A stretch of DNA of 64,000 nucleotides, taken from NCBI RefSeq assembly GCF_025860405.1, contig NZ_CP063786.1:62001-126000 (forward strand). The letters are read 5' to 3'. Of this stretch, positions 34,954 through 43,710 are shown piece after piece (the first letter of the stretch is position 1; the number at the start of each line of letters is the position of its first letter). The DNA is from Tolypothrix sp. PCC 7712. Its GTDB lineage: Bacteria > Cyanobacteriota > Cyanobacteriia > Cyanobacteriales > Nostocaceae. A model generated the notes under the pieces. The model was not told the origin of the DNA. It did no database searches and saw only the letters and a list, made by a program, of their open reading frames with translations. The position numbers were made by a program, and so were the translations under genes.

Positions 34954-35544
34954 ATGCAAAAGAGCTACAAAGTGGTAGAAATACTACCAAAGCAAGGATT
35001 AGAACCCAGACAATTTCTACGCTACTGCTTCGGTATAGCCGAACTCAGCCCCCCAGAACTTCTCGAAGAAGAAACAGATTCGCAATACCGCAAAAAATGT
35101 ATCACCGTACTATGTGCAGTCTTAGGTGTGCAAAGACCGACAGTCCGTAAGTGGGGAAGCGATCTCAATTTTGACGGAATACCCAACTACTGCAAAGCTT
35201 CACTTGCTTACATTCACGCGGCCGAAATCATACCAAACCAGCTAAAAAGCATCTTGACAGGAGAATACAACGCACCGGAAGTAGACGCTCAAACCTTTCT
35301 AGAAAAAATACTCCTTGAAGGGTTAACTGAACAGCAAATACTGCAAACTGTTTCTCACGCCAATTTTCGTGCAACTTGTGTCAAAACCCTCACGCAAGTA
35401 TTACACATTGGCACCAAATCAGTCCAAGATTGGGGTCAAGATATGTCGTTTCACAAAATGCCCAAAATTCACAAGCACACCTTGGGCTATGCTTTGGCTG
35501 CTATTTCCAAATCATCAAAAGCTTGGGACAAACAAGCAGCCTGA
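34954..35544 (+). CDS. Hypothetical protein with duplicated HTH-like unit
   Basis: A 196-residue protein. Two units of ~45 residues align: CITVLCAVLGVQRPTVRKWG followed by LNFDGIPNYCKASLAYIHAA, and CVKTLTQVLHIGTKSVQDWG followed by MSFHKMPKIHKHTLGYALAA. Each has the look of a helix-turn-helix with a conserved Trp-Gly after the recognition helix. It is probably DNA-binding. It reads away from the ATCACTAA operator region and ends just ahead of the IscB omega RNA region. Confidence 0.6.
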   Translation: MQKSYKVVEILPKQGLEPRQFLRYCFGIAELSPPELLEEETDSQYRKKCITVLCAVLGVQRPTVRKWGSDLNFDGIPNYCKASLAYIHAAEIIPNQLKSILTGEYNAPEVDAQTFLEKILLEGLTEQQILQTVSHANFRATCVKTLTQVLHIGTKSVQDWGQDMSFHKMPKIHKHTLGYALAAISKSSKAWDKQAA

Positions 35545-35567
35545 ATTATTTGCAGTGACTGAAATAG

Positions 35568-35823
35568 GTAAGTCAACGACCTAAGCGTTGAGTGCAAACC
35601 CCTATAAGGCAAGGGCTTGCAGTTAACTCTAGTTGACCAGTTCAAGTCCATTAAAGGGCTACGTTTACGACAAGCGTTTAAGAACTCACCTTGGGGTGCG
35701 TGCCAGCCCCAGGCTCTGAAACCAGATTGTTAAAAGTCCGAGGAGGTTTAGGACCGTGCAATTTGGATAGTTACCGATCGTAAACATGAACGAGGCAAAC
35801 TTTACCCGTAAGGAGATGCAGAA
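35568..35823 (+). ncRNA. Candidate IscB omega RNA scaffold
   Basis: The ~255 bases directly before iscB have no ORF and fold extensively: CAACG/CGTTG (about 35573-35589); TGCAAACCC/GGGCTTGCA (35593-35601 with 35613-35621, A-C mismatch); GTTAAC/GTTGAC (35622-35635); and CTTGGGG/CCCCAGG (35690-35696 with 35707-35713). The last resembles the GC-rich stem of known omega RNAs. In characterised IscB systems the omega RNA is encoded immediately 5' of the gene, with its guide at the 5' end, so the guide would lie near 35545-35570. The exact 5' end cannot be fixed here. Confidence 0.6.
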
Positions 35824-37101
35824 ATGCAAACCAATTATGTTTTTCTTGTTGACACCAATAAACAACCATTAAACCCAATTCATCCCGCGAGAGCGCGAGA
35901 GTTACTTAACAAAAATAAAGCAGCAATTTACCGACAATTTCCTTTCACTCTTGTGCTGCACAAGGCAATTGATAACCCAGTTGTTCGACTACTTACTCTT
36001 AAGCTTGACCCTGGTAGCAAAACTACAGGGATAGCATTATTAGATGGGGAGAATGTTATTTGGGCAGCAGAACTACAACATAGGGGCTGGTCCATCAAGG
36101 ACGCACTTAACAGCCGCCGCTCGTTACGTAGATCTCGTCGTAGCCGCAAAACTCGTTACCGTATGGCTCGTTTTGATAACCGTAAGCGACCAGAAGGGTG
36201 GCTACCTCCTTCGTTGATACATCGTGTTCTCACAGTTGAAACTTGGGTAAAACGGCTTTGTCGCTACGCACCTATCGCTCAAGCTGTTATGGAATTAGTC
36301 AAATTCGACACGCAAAAAATGCAAAACCCAGAGATTGACGGCATCGAATATCAGCAAGGACAACTCGCTGGTTACGAAGTCCGACAATACCTTCTAGAAA
36401 AGTGGGGGCGTCAATGTGTTTACTGTGACAAAGAAGGCGTGCCACTTCAAATTGAACATATTCATCCAAAATCCAAAGGTGGTAGCAATCGTGTCAGCAA
36501 TTTAGCTCTTAGCTGTAAACGATGCAATCTTAAAAAAGGGACACAACTTATTGATGAGTTTTTGAAAAAAGATGCAAAAAGATTAGAGAAAATTAAACAA
36601 CAAGCCAAAAAACCATTAAAAGATGCTGCTGCTGTTAATGCGACTCGTTGGACACTTTTTCATACCCTAAAAGGTATTTTGCCAACAACAACAGGAACAG
36701 GTGCTCAAACAAAGTACAATCGAACTCTTTTTCAACTAGAAAAGCAACACTGGATTGACGCGGCTTGTATTGGCGACATTAAAGCAATTAAGTTGCTAAC
36801 ATTGCAGCCACTACTAATTAAAGCGAATGGTTGGGGAACCAGACAAATGGCTGGTACAAACAAGTATGGCTTTCCTATCCGTCATCGTACTCGTCAATCG
36901 CTTCATTTTGGCTTCCAGACTGGCGATATAGTTAAAGCCGTTGTGCTTTCAGGGAAGAAAGTGGGTCAGTACGTTGGTCGCGTATTATGTCGCGCCAGAG
37001 GCAGTTTTGACATCGTTACCAAAACCGGAAGAGTTGGAGACATTAATCATAGGTTTTGCAAACCCATTCACAAGAAGGACGGATATTCGTATGCTTTTTA
37101 A
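35824..37101 (+). CDS. iscB: IscB RNA-guided nuclease (RuvC/HNH)
   Basis: A 425-residue protein, within the family's range. Order: PLMP-type N-terminus (QPLNPIHPARARELL); RuvC-I with Asp62 (LKLDPGSKTTGIAL); Arg-rich bridge helix (NSRRSLRRSRRSRKTRYR); RuvC-II around VMELVKFD; HNH with CVYC, IEHIHPKSKGGSNRVSNLAL and SCKRCN, which keeps the Cys4 zinc site and catalytic His; RuvC-III HWIDAACIG. All catalytic positions look intact. IscB is the ancestor of Cas9 and nicks or cuts DNA guided by omega RNA. AAGGAG lies 6-9 bases ahead of the ATG. No TnpA is present, so movement would depend on one in trans. Confidence 0.9.
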   Translation: MQTNYVFLVDTNKQPLNPIHPARARELLNKNKAAIYRQFPFTLVLHKAIDNPVVRLLTLKLDPGSKTTGIALLDGENVIWAAELQHRGWSIKDALNSRRSLRRSRRSRKTRYRMARFDNRKRPEGWLPPSLIHRVLTVETWVKRLCRYAPIAQAVMELVKFDTQKMQNPEIDGIEYQQGQLAGYEVRQYLLEKWGRQCVYCDKEGVPLQIEHIHPKSKGGSNRVSNLALSCKRCNLKKGTQLIDEFLKKDAKRLEKIKQQAKKPLKDAAAVNATRWTLFHTLKGILPTTTGTGAQTKYNRTLFQLEKQHWIDAACIGDIKAIKLLTLQPLLIKANGWGTRQMAGTNKYGFPIRHRTRQSLHFGFQTGDIVKAVVLSGKKVGQYVGRVLCRARGSFDIVTKTGRVGDINHRFCKPIHKKDGYSYAF

Positions 37102-37183
37102 GAGAAATCTTAGGCAGTTAAAATTGCCGACGATTTTCACCCCCATGTCTCAAGGCAGAGGCACCCGGCCTTTAATTTCTGGT

Positions 37184-37219
37184 GGTCTTTTAAGACCAAC
37201 GAGCTTTTAAGACCAACGA
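37184..37219. repeat. Palindrome and direct repeat after iscB, candidate right end
   Basis: GGTCTT/AAGACC (37184-37197) forms a hairpin with a two-base loop. The 16-mer CTTTTAAGACCAACGA occurs at 37187-37202 and again at 37204-37219. Subterminal hairpins mark the ends of IS200/IS605-type elements, which carry iscB, so this is the likely right-end region. The exact cleavage site is not determined. Confidence 0.45.
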
Positions 37220-37243
37220 AATTAATGCAAAGTGAATCTTATC

Positions 37244-38353
37244 ATGCCAGGAACTATCACATCAATCTCTTATCTCCAAAAACATCAATTAGATCCAAAT
37301 CCAACCGCACATATCGAAACCAGCAGTCTGGAATATTTGCACGCCGCTTTCCTACTCTACGAATACAAAACCACCTACAGCAAGAAAGAATACCGAACCT
37401 TGCTCGATACATACGGTTGGGACAAAGGAAGCTCTGAGGAAAAACAAGCGCTCAAAATAGCCGAAAACTTCCAAGAATTTTTAACTTGTCCTCAACACCT
37501 AGCCGCAATTCCAGTAACAATACTTCTCAGGTTGTGTTCTCCTCAATACAAGCCAATTATCAGTCAGCTACAAGATTATCCAATTGGGGGATTAACCTGC
37601 AAACTGGTACTGGAGTTAATCGAAGAGAGGAAAGCCCTCCTTAAAACCCAAAAGCAGGAACAACAAAAGCAGATATCAATCTGGCGCAGAACTCCAAAAG
37701 GCGATCGCTACTGTCAATTCCCTCCTCAGTGGGAAGAAGACCACCAAACAGGGGTACTTACACAGGAATTGATCGACGGATATGGGCTACTCCCTCAGCA
37801 AATTCTTCGTGAAGCGATCGCAGATTATCACGCCAAAATCAAATCCCAAGAAAAAGAGCAGTCCCAGGAAGAGACTGCTGAATCTAAAGTGCTTGAGTCG
37901 AGTATGATTCCACAATTAGAAACATCCCCAACAGAGATAGAAAAAGCTCTAGAAGTTAATCCCAGACTAAAACAAAACGAACAAACCAGCACTAGTAACG
38001 CTACAGAACAGCAGCCAGTTGGAGAAGAAGTGTTAATGCTGACAGAAAAACTCAAATCAGCTACCAGTTATTATCAAATTAGAAGTGCTATATACAGGCA
38101 TCTGGCTGTTAAAGATGAAGCTTGGAAGCAGCTTTCCCCAGAAGAACAGTTAAGAATTAAAAGATTGTTTCCCCAGGAAATATTAGCTCTCCAAACAGCC
38201 AGAGAAGCATGTTTAATTATTGACTACTATGAGTTAGAAACTGGCTGGTTCCAAGTATTTATTGCAGGTGAAGATAAGCCTGTAAGCATTAGTAAATCAA
38301 ATTTAATTAGTTGGGTACAAGAACAAGAAAGACTCAACTGCGTCACTACGTAA
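37244..38353 (+). CDS. Hypothetical protein downstream of IscB
   Basis: About 369 residues from the ATG at 37244 (a GTG at 37232 is an alternative). The N-terminal ~150 residues are helical and well ordered. A charged Gln/Glu-rich linker (KTQKQEQQKQ and later SQEKEQSQEE) follows. The C-terminal ~90 residues hold a helical section and a small beta domain (LIIDYYELETGWFQVFIAG). No known family. The gene may have been a neighbour of the HTH-like gene at 34954 before the IscB element was inserted between them. Confidence 0.55.
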   Translation: MPGTITSISYLQKHQLDPNPTAHIETSSLEYLHAAFLLYEYKTTYSKKEYRTLLDTYGWDKGSSEEKQALKIAENFQEFLTCPQHLAAIPVTILLRLCSPQYKPIISQLQDYPIGGLTCKLVLELIEERKALLKTQKQEQQKQISIWRRTPKGDRYCQFPPQWEEDHQTGVLTQELIDGYGLLPQQILREAIADYHAKIKSQEKEQSQEETAESKVLESSMIPQLETSPTEIEKALEVNPRLKQNEQTSTSNATEQQPVGEEVLMLTEKLKSATSYYQIRSAIYRHLAVKDEAWKQLSPEEQLRIKRLFPQEILALQTAREACLIIDYYELETGWFQVFIAGEDKPVSISKSNLISWVQEQERLNCVTT

Positions 38354-38406
38354 ACCACCACAATCAGCTAACGCTTCAGCTTTCAAGTTAATCTAAAAAA
38401 GCATAA

Positions 38407-38718
38407 ATGGAATTGTCAGGAAAGATACCCTCAATTCCTTGCTGCTACATGATTGAGCTATCTCGTCCGCTTGGAAATGAGAAACATCAAGCTCGTTACT
38501 ACTTAGGTTCATGCGCGAACCTCAAGAAAAGATTTCAGCAGCATCTACAAGGATCTGGCGCAGCATTTACTCGTGCTGCGATAAAACGCGGCATCGAATT
38601 CAAAATTGTCCACGTATGGAAGACTTCAAGTAAACAAGAAGTCCGTCAATTTTCCATTATTTCTGCCAGACGGGTGCAACCTGGGTACTTTGATTCCGCC
38701 AGTAGAAACAGAGTATAA
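38407..38718 (+). CDS. Small GIY-YIG-domain protein, C-terminus unusual
   Basis: A 103-residue protein. The first ~75 residues follow a GIY-YIG nuclease domain of the UvrC/SLX1-like small type: CYMIELS ... YYLGSCANLKKRFQQHLQGSGAAFTRAA. The start strand has CYM instead of GIY, and the YLG takes the YIG place. From about residue 78 the sequence no longer matches the usual ending with a conserved Glu, which may reflect a frameshift or decay. Likely a remnant or a diverged small nuclease. Confidence 0.55.
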   Translation: MELSGKIPSIPCCYMIELSRPLGNEKHQARYYLGSCANLKKRFQQHLQGSGAAFTRAAIKRGIEFKIVHVWKTSSKQEVRQFSIISARRVQPGYFDSASRNRV

Positions 38719-38883
38719 GTGTTGAGGTCACACTTGGCTGTGGATGGTTTGGTAGTCGCTCTGATAGTCCCAACCTGCTGATAGAGATGACTTAAATTAT
38801 CCGTCTTTCAAGTCCCTACAATTTCTTGAGTGCCTGTTTTATCCTTATTGCTCTTACTCCACTTCTTGTCTAATTCGTCAACG

Positions 38884-39339
38884 CTAAGTTCTATAAGATT
38901 CATCATTTAAATATTGTTGCCATTCTTCTGGTGTCAAATTTCGCGTTAGATGGTTACAAGCTTCTTGAATTAAGTCTTCTGCTCTCCAGAGCCAAACTTT
39001 TACCGTGCCATCATTACTTGTTGTAGCTAAGTATTTTCCATCTGAGCTAAAAACTACTGTCTTAATATCATTATTAGTCAACCGTGAAATTTCTCGACCA
39101 CTAGGAACTTCCCATATCCTTGCAGTTTTATCTGCACTTGCTGTTGCTAAATATTTACTATCTGGACTGAATGCGACAGAGTATACATAACCTTCATGTC
39201 TCATACAAGTTATTTCTTTACCGTTAGTAAATTCCCATATCCTTGCAGTTTTATCTGCACTTGCTGTTGCTACATATTGGTGATTTGGACTGAATACAAC
39301 AGTGGATAAATCATTTGTCGGAAAATAAATTTTAAACAT
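38884..39339 (-). pseudogene. Detached WD40 tail of the caspase-NTPase-WD40 gene
   Basis: A 151-residue ORF with three WD40 units (VVFSPNHQYVATASADKTARIWE, VAFSPDSKYLATASADKTARIWE in two parts, and VVFSSDGKYLATTSNDGTVKVW) and the stereotyped cyanobacterial ending (ACNHLTRNLTPEEWQQYL). It begins 46 bases after the stop of the 39386-43432 gene, in another frame, with no ribosome site of note. It is best read as the separated C-terminus of that gene; independent translation is possible. Confidence 0.6.
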
Positions 39340-39385
39340 AAATTTAAATATTTTTTAATTTCGATAAAAAAGATGAAACAAAACT

Positions 39386-42300
39386 TTAATCAATATTCTC
39401 ATGAGCTATTTGTATAATTTTATTTTCATTACCCAAACTCCAAATTATGGCAACACCATCAGACCTTGCTATAGCTAAGTATAAATTTTCTTCATCACAG
39501 CTAAGAGTAACATTATTAACTTTAATTTGTCTATCGTTATTTTGTTTAACTACTGTTACTTCTGTTTCTTCATAGGTAATATACTTGGATTCTTCTTGGC
39601 TTAGAACCTCCCAAACCTGATTAGCAGTATTTTGGTTTGTCTGCGAGTGAGCTATTTTATCTTCAATAGACAGTACACGTATTTCCCACATTCTATTATT
39701 AAGAGTTTCTATTGCAATAGCTAAATACTTCCCATCTGGGCTAAAAATCAAACTACGTATAAGCTTGCCTAAGTCTTTACCTTTTATCAAAACTAATGAC
39801 TCACTTGTGTAATCTTTCCATCTTTTTATATACAGCGTATTATCTTTAATTACTGTAGCTATATATTCTCCATTTGGGCTAAAACATAACAACTTTACAG
39901 GCATATCATAAACAATGTGAGATACAAGTTCTTTCCCATTGTTTATGTTCCATATTTGAATGTTTTTGTTTTCATATATAGTGGCTAAATGTTTGCAATC
40001 TGGACTAAAAACAGATCCACACATAATTTCATTATTAATAGATTGTACATCTTTAGTTTTATAGTCAATAGAAGTAACTTCTGGCATACAATCCAACTTC
40101 CATATTTGAGCAGAAGAACTGGCTATTATATGGTCTTCATTGTAAACAGGGCTGAAAACTATTTTATGAACATAAGTATCATGATTTATTCGCGCAGATT
40201 CTTGCCCACTATCAATTTGCCATATATGCGTAATTCCAGATCTACCTGTTGTCGCTAGATATTTCCCATCAGGGCTGAAAGCAAGAGAGTATAAAATATC
40301 TGTATGAGGTATACGAATTATTTCTTTTCTGGTAATGATATCCCATACACTTACAGTATATTTTTGCTTAGATAAGTCATTAACTGCTGTTGCTAGATAA
40401 CTTCCATCAGGACTAAAAACAACAATAGAAACTTCTTCTTGTTCTATGCTTTTGAACTCTTGCTCGCTATCCCACATCACAAAAATAACCTGATTTTTAT
40501 ATGACAGTGCTAAACACTCTAAATTAGGGTGTAAAGCAATGGCACTAATCTCACTTTCAGAAATAAGTTTTCTTATTGGAGTTAATTTTCTATTTATTAA
40601 TTGCCAAAATATTACTTGGCTTTTATGAACTATAGCATTAACTTGAGGGTCAAAGTAAGATAATGGTAAAACTGCTACAATATAATTCCTAGAGGCGCAA
40701 AAATCAATATCTATTATTATTGTTCGTAAAGTTTCACTACTTATTGCCTTACCCGTTAATAATTCCCAAACCCAAATAGTATGATAATCGTATTGATATG
40801 CATTGTTAATAAAAGATTCATTACTAATAGTAACTAAATAATCGTCATCAATGAAAAAAGATGAAGAAATAGAAAAGTTATAATTATGAGAATTAAGCGG
40901 AGGTGAAATTTGTTTTCTATGTTTTAGAGACTTAAGAAGTATGTTACTATTCCACTGCCATATTTGAACAGTATCTTCTTCTTGATGAACAGCTAAAAGA
41001 TTGCTATCTAAACTGAATGATATAGCTGTTGTCATATTTTTATATTCATTTTTTAAATTTAATAGAGGACGAGCTAGTAGACTTAATCCTTGTCTTAAAG
41101 CCTGATCTGTTTCTACAGAGTGATAGCGTTTCACAGATTCTACAGCTAGTAAAACACTACGTTCTAGTAAACGAGGTTGTTGATTTCGTAGTAGTTCTGA
41201 TTGTGCTGCTAATTGGCGTGCAAGAGCAATTTTACGCTGTTCTTCTGCTTCTTCATATAACTTTTTCCAATGCAGTTCTTGCTGAATTTGATACTCTTGA
41301 CTGTTTTGAATAAACTCTTTTGCTAAATTCGATAGAGGCACAGTATCTACCTCATTATGAAGAAATTTCTCGATTTCAGCTAACCTTAACCCTGTTAATA
41401 AATAATCCTGAGATTTCTCTTTATCTTGCCACTCTTCTGCCGCAGCCTGAATCTTGCGCTCAGTTCTAATCGCCTCCCGATTATTATCCAGCAACTCCCT
41501 CAACCTTGACCAATGGCGAATCAAAGCTTCATGAGCCACATCCACTACCGCCACCTTTTCTTTACCTCTGCGTTGTTCGCTAGTCACAATTAACTTGGCT
41601 TTTGCCAGTTTTTGAATTACTTGCTCTACCAACTGTGCAGATTTACTCAAAGAAACTAAATCTCGCTGCGGAACTTGCTTGCGCGTGTCTGGTGTCCCTT
41701 CTCCTAACTGAGTCAAATTAATAAAAATCAAGTCTGCTATTTTTTGTTCTTCAACTGACAATTCTTTGTAAGTTTGTTCTGCCAAATTTTCTAGAGTTTT
41801 TCTGACTCCACCTAATTGGTGATAACTATCTAATTTCAACCAATTGAATGTTTGCCGTTGCCAAAGCTGCTCTAAAGTATATGACAACAAAGGCAGCATT
41901 CCCGGCTCGGCTTCTTGTGTTGGTTGTTCTACTGCAATTCCTAAGTCTTGGAGAATAGCATTAATTAAATTTTCCTCAATCTTCCGTCCTAATTTGGCGG
42001 CTGGTTCGCGAATTGCTCGCTGTAACTCTTCCACAGACATGGGAGTTACCATCACTAAATTGCTTTCAATTAAATCAGCCAGTTCATGATGTGCCGCACA
42101 CTTACCTAAAAAATCATCGCGCATGGCAAATATGAGGCAGAGTTTATCTGCTGTTTGTTGCAGCGCTCCTAATAAACTAGCAATAAACTGCTGGCGATCG
42201 CTTAGATTTTGACACACTGTAAAAATCTCTTCAAACTGATCGATAATTAGTAGAGTGCGGGGCGAGCGCGATGCTTTAATTAATCTTGCTAGTCCTGTTG

Positions 42301-43432
42301 CTCCTTCATTTATTGCATCTTCGGCTATTTTTAACTGTTCTGCGCGTTGGATATCTGTGGCTGACTCATCCAAAAAAGCCGTTGCTAAACTTACCAAAGG
42401 TTGTTCTGCGGGAGTAAAAATCCGAATTTTCCATTCCTCTGTTCCCGGTAATCGTCGCTGTTGCTGTAATTGATAAATTAACCCCGCCCGCAATAGAGAA
42501 GATTTACCACTCCCCGATACCCCCAAGACTGCTAAAAAATTTCCCTTCCCCACCTGAATACTTTGAATCAGCTTTTGAGTTAATAGTTCTCGCCCATAAA
42601 AATAATCAGCATCTGCAACTTCAAAAAAGCGTAACCCTTTGTAAGGACAAACTCCATCGGGGATATCGATCAGAACATCTTCCCGTTCACCAGTAAGAAT
42701 AATTTCTTGGTTGGGGTTATACCATATCGGCTGTTGAGGAGTATCTTTCAGGGTTTGGGCAATATACTCAATCAATTTGTCATTGTTAACCAAACCATCT
42801 GGCTGTTGTCTGGGATCTAGTCCTTGCCAAAGTGCTTTGGAAAATACTCCATGCTTACCATCAATATCTTCCTCAGCCAGTTCAAATTCTCTCGATGCAG
42901 CAATCAAAAACCGTGTTTGTTTTTGTAGTGATGTCCCTAAATCTGCTTGGGCAAAATTGAAGAGTTCTCCACTGTAGCAGCAATCTAGCCAAACAATTTG
43001 CTGCTTGACGGGGCTTTTTTGCAACAGTTCTCCCAACCATCGCAAAGAAACACCCCACTGATTTTTTCGCGGAGCGACATCGCTGCTAGCCAAAAACCCT
43101 TCAGTTACACCGCCGCGATTTTTACGTAAACCATGACCGATAAAATATAACAGGGCTGTTTCGGGAATACTTGCGCCTACTGGGTTAAATAATTGAATAA
43201 TTGCATCTTCTAAAGTATCAGACTTGACCAAGCCCTCAGATGCGACTTGACGCTGTTCGCCCTGAAGCACTTCTGGTAGCCGCCGCACGCGAAAATCACC
43301 ATATTCTTCTAATCGTTGGGCGATCGCTTCGGCGTTGTTAGCAGCAGACACAAGATGTTTGGCTTTGCTTGTTGGAGTATCCTTGAGAAAAGGATACTGA
43401 TTAATTCCTACTACCAGCGCGTCTCGACTCAT
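39386..43432 (-). CDS. Caspase-like peptidase / nSTAND ATPase / WD40 protein
   Basis: A 1348-residue protein. Residues 1-235: caspase-like (C14) domain opening with ALVVGINQYP; the catalytic dyad is His100 (YFIGHG) and Cys152 (DCCYSG). Residues ~262-560: nSTAND-type P-loop ATPase beginning CPYKGLRFFEVADADYFYGR, with Walker A GVSGSGKS (304-311) and Walker B LLIIDQFEEIF. A helical arm (~600-800) follows, then WD40-like repeats to the end, several of them degenerate. In related conflict systems the repeats sense a trigger, the ATPase oligomerises and the protease is activated. The WD40 array seems cut short (see the ORF downstream). Its own promoter is likely in the 278-base gap upstream. Confidence 0.85.
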   Translation of the reverse strand: MSRDALVVGINQYPFLKDTPTSKAKHLVSAANNAEAIAQRLEEYGDFRVRRLPEVLQGEQRQVASEGLVKSDTLEDAIIQLFNPVGASIPETALLYFIGHGLRKNRGGVTEGFLASSDVAPRKNQWGVSLRWLGELLQKSPVKQQIVWLDCCYSGELFNFAQADLGTSLQKQTRFLIAASREFELAEEDIDGKHGVFSKALWQGLDPRQQPDGLVNNDKLIEYIAQTLKDTPQQPIWYNPNQEIILTGEREDVLIDIPDGVCPYKGLRFFEVADADYFYGRELLTQKLIQSIQVGKGNFLAVLGVSGSGKSSLLRAGLIYQLQQQRRLPGTEEWKIRIFTPAEQPLVSLATAFLDESATDIQRAEQLKIAEDAINEGATGLARLIKASRSPRTLLIIDQFEEIFTVCQNLSDRQQFIASLLGALQQTADKLCLIFAMRDDFLGKCAAHHELADLIESNLVMVTPMSVEELQRAIREPAAKLGRKIEENLINAILQDLGIAVEQPTQEAEPGMLPLLSYTLEQLWQRQTFNWLKLDSYHQLGGVRKTLENLAEQTYKELSVEEQKIADLIFINLTQLGEGTPDTRKQVPQRDLVSLSKSAQLVEQVIQKLAKAKLIVTSEQRRGKEKVAVVDVAHEALIRHWSRLRELLDNNREAIRTERKIQAAAEEWQDKEKSQDYLLTGLRLAEIEKFLHNEVDTVPLSNLAKEFIQNSQEYQIQQELHWKKLYEEAEEQRKIALARQLAAQSELLRNQQPRLLERSVLLAVESVKRYHSVETDQALRQGLSLLARPLLNLKNEYKNMTTAISFSLDSNLLAVHQEEDTVQIWQWNSNILLKSLKHRKQISPPLNSHNYNFSISSSFFIDDDYLVTISNESFINNAYQYDYHTIWVWELLTGKAISSETLRTIIIDIDFCASRNYIVAVLPLSYFDPQVNAIVHKSQVIFWQLINRKLTPIRKLISESEISAIALHPNLECLALSYKNQVIFVMWDSEQEFKSIEQEEVSIVVFSPDGSYLATAVNDLSKQKYTVSVWDIITRKEIIRIPHTDILYSLAFSPDGKYLATTGRSGITHIWQIDSGQESARINHDTYVHKIVFSPVYNEDHIIASSSAQIWKLDCMPEVTSIDYKTKDVQSINNEIMCGSVFSPDCKHLATIYENKNIQIWNINNGKELVSHIVYDMPVKLLCFSPNGEYIATVIKDNTLYIKRWKDYTSESLVLIKGKDLGKLIRSLIFSPDGKYLAIAIETLNNRMWEIRVLSIEDKIAHSQTNQNTANQVWEVLSQEESKYITYEETEVTVVKQNNDRQIKVNNVTLSCDEENLYLAIARSDGVAIIWSLGNENKIIQIAHENID

Positions 43433-43710
43433 GAGAATGATTTAACACAGTTGAGTTAAGGATAATCATGGGTTGGATTGTAGCAAGACCTCGAACGGTA
43501 TGAAACTAAACCCAACAAATCCTGAAAATATTGCGTTAGTCTACTACCAAGAGCGAACTGCAATCAATAAGTTGTTATAATTCGCTGGCGAGCGCCTGAC
43601 CAATACGCTTGAGACGTTGCAAAATAGCATACTAATCTCTTTTCGATTCTGTAATTGCTACTGCCTGTGTTATCGCATCTTCACTTTTGAGTTTCTTCTT
43701 TTCTATTACT

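Noticed and set aside
35568..35823. A tRNA, suggested by GTTCAAGTCC-like sequence near 35640
   Set aside because: No acceptor stem or anticodon arm can be drawn, and the position before iscB explains the structure better.
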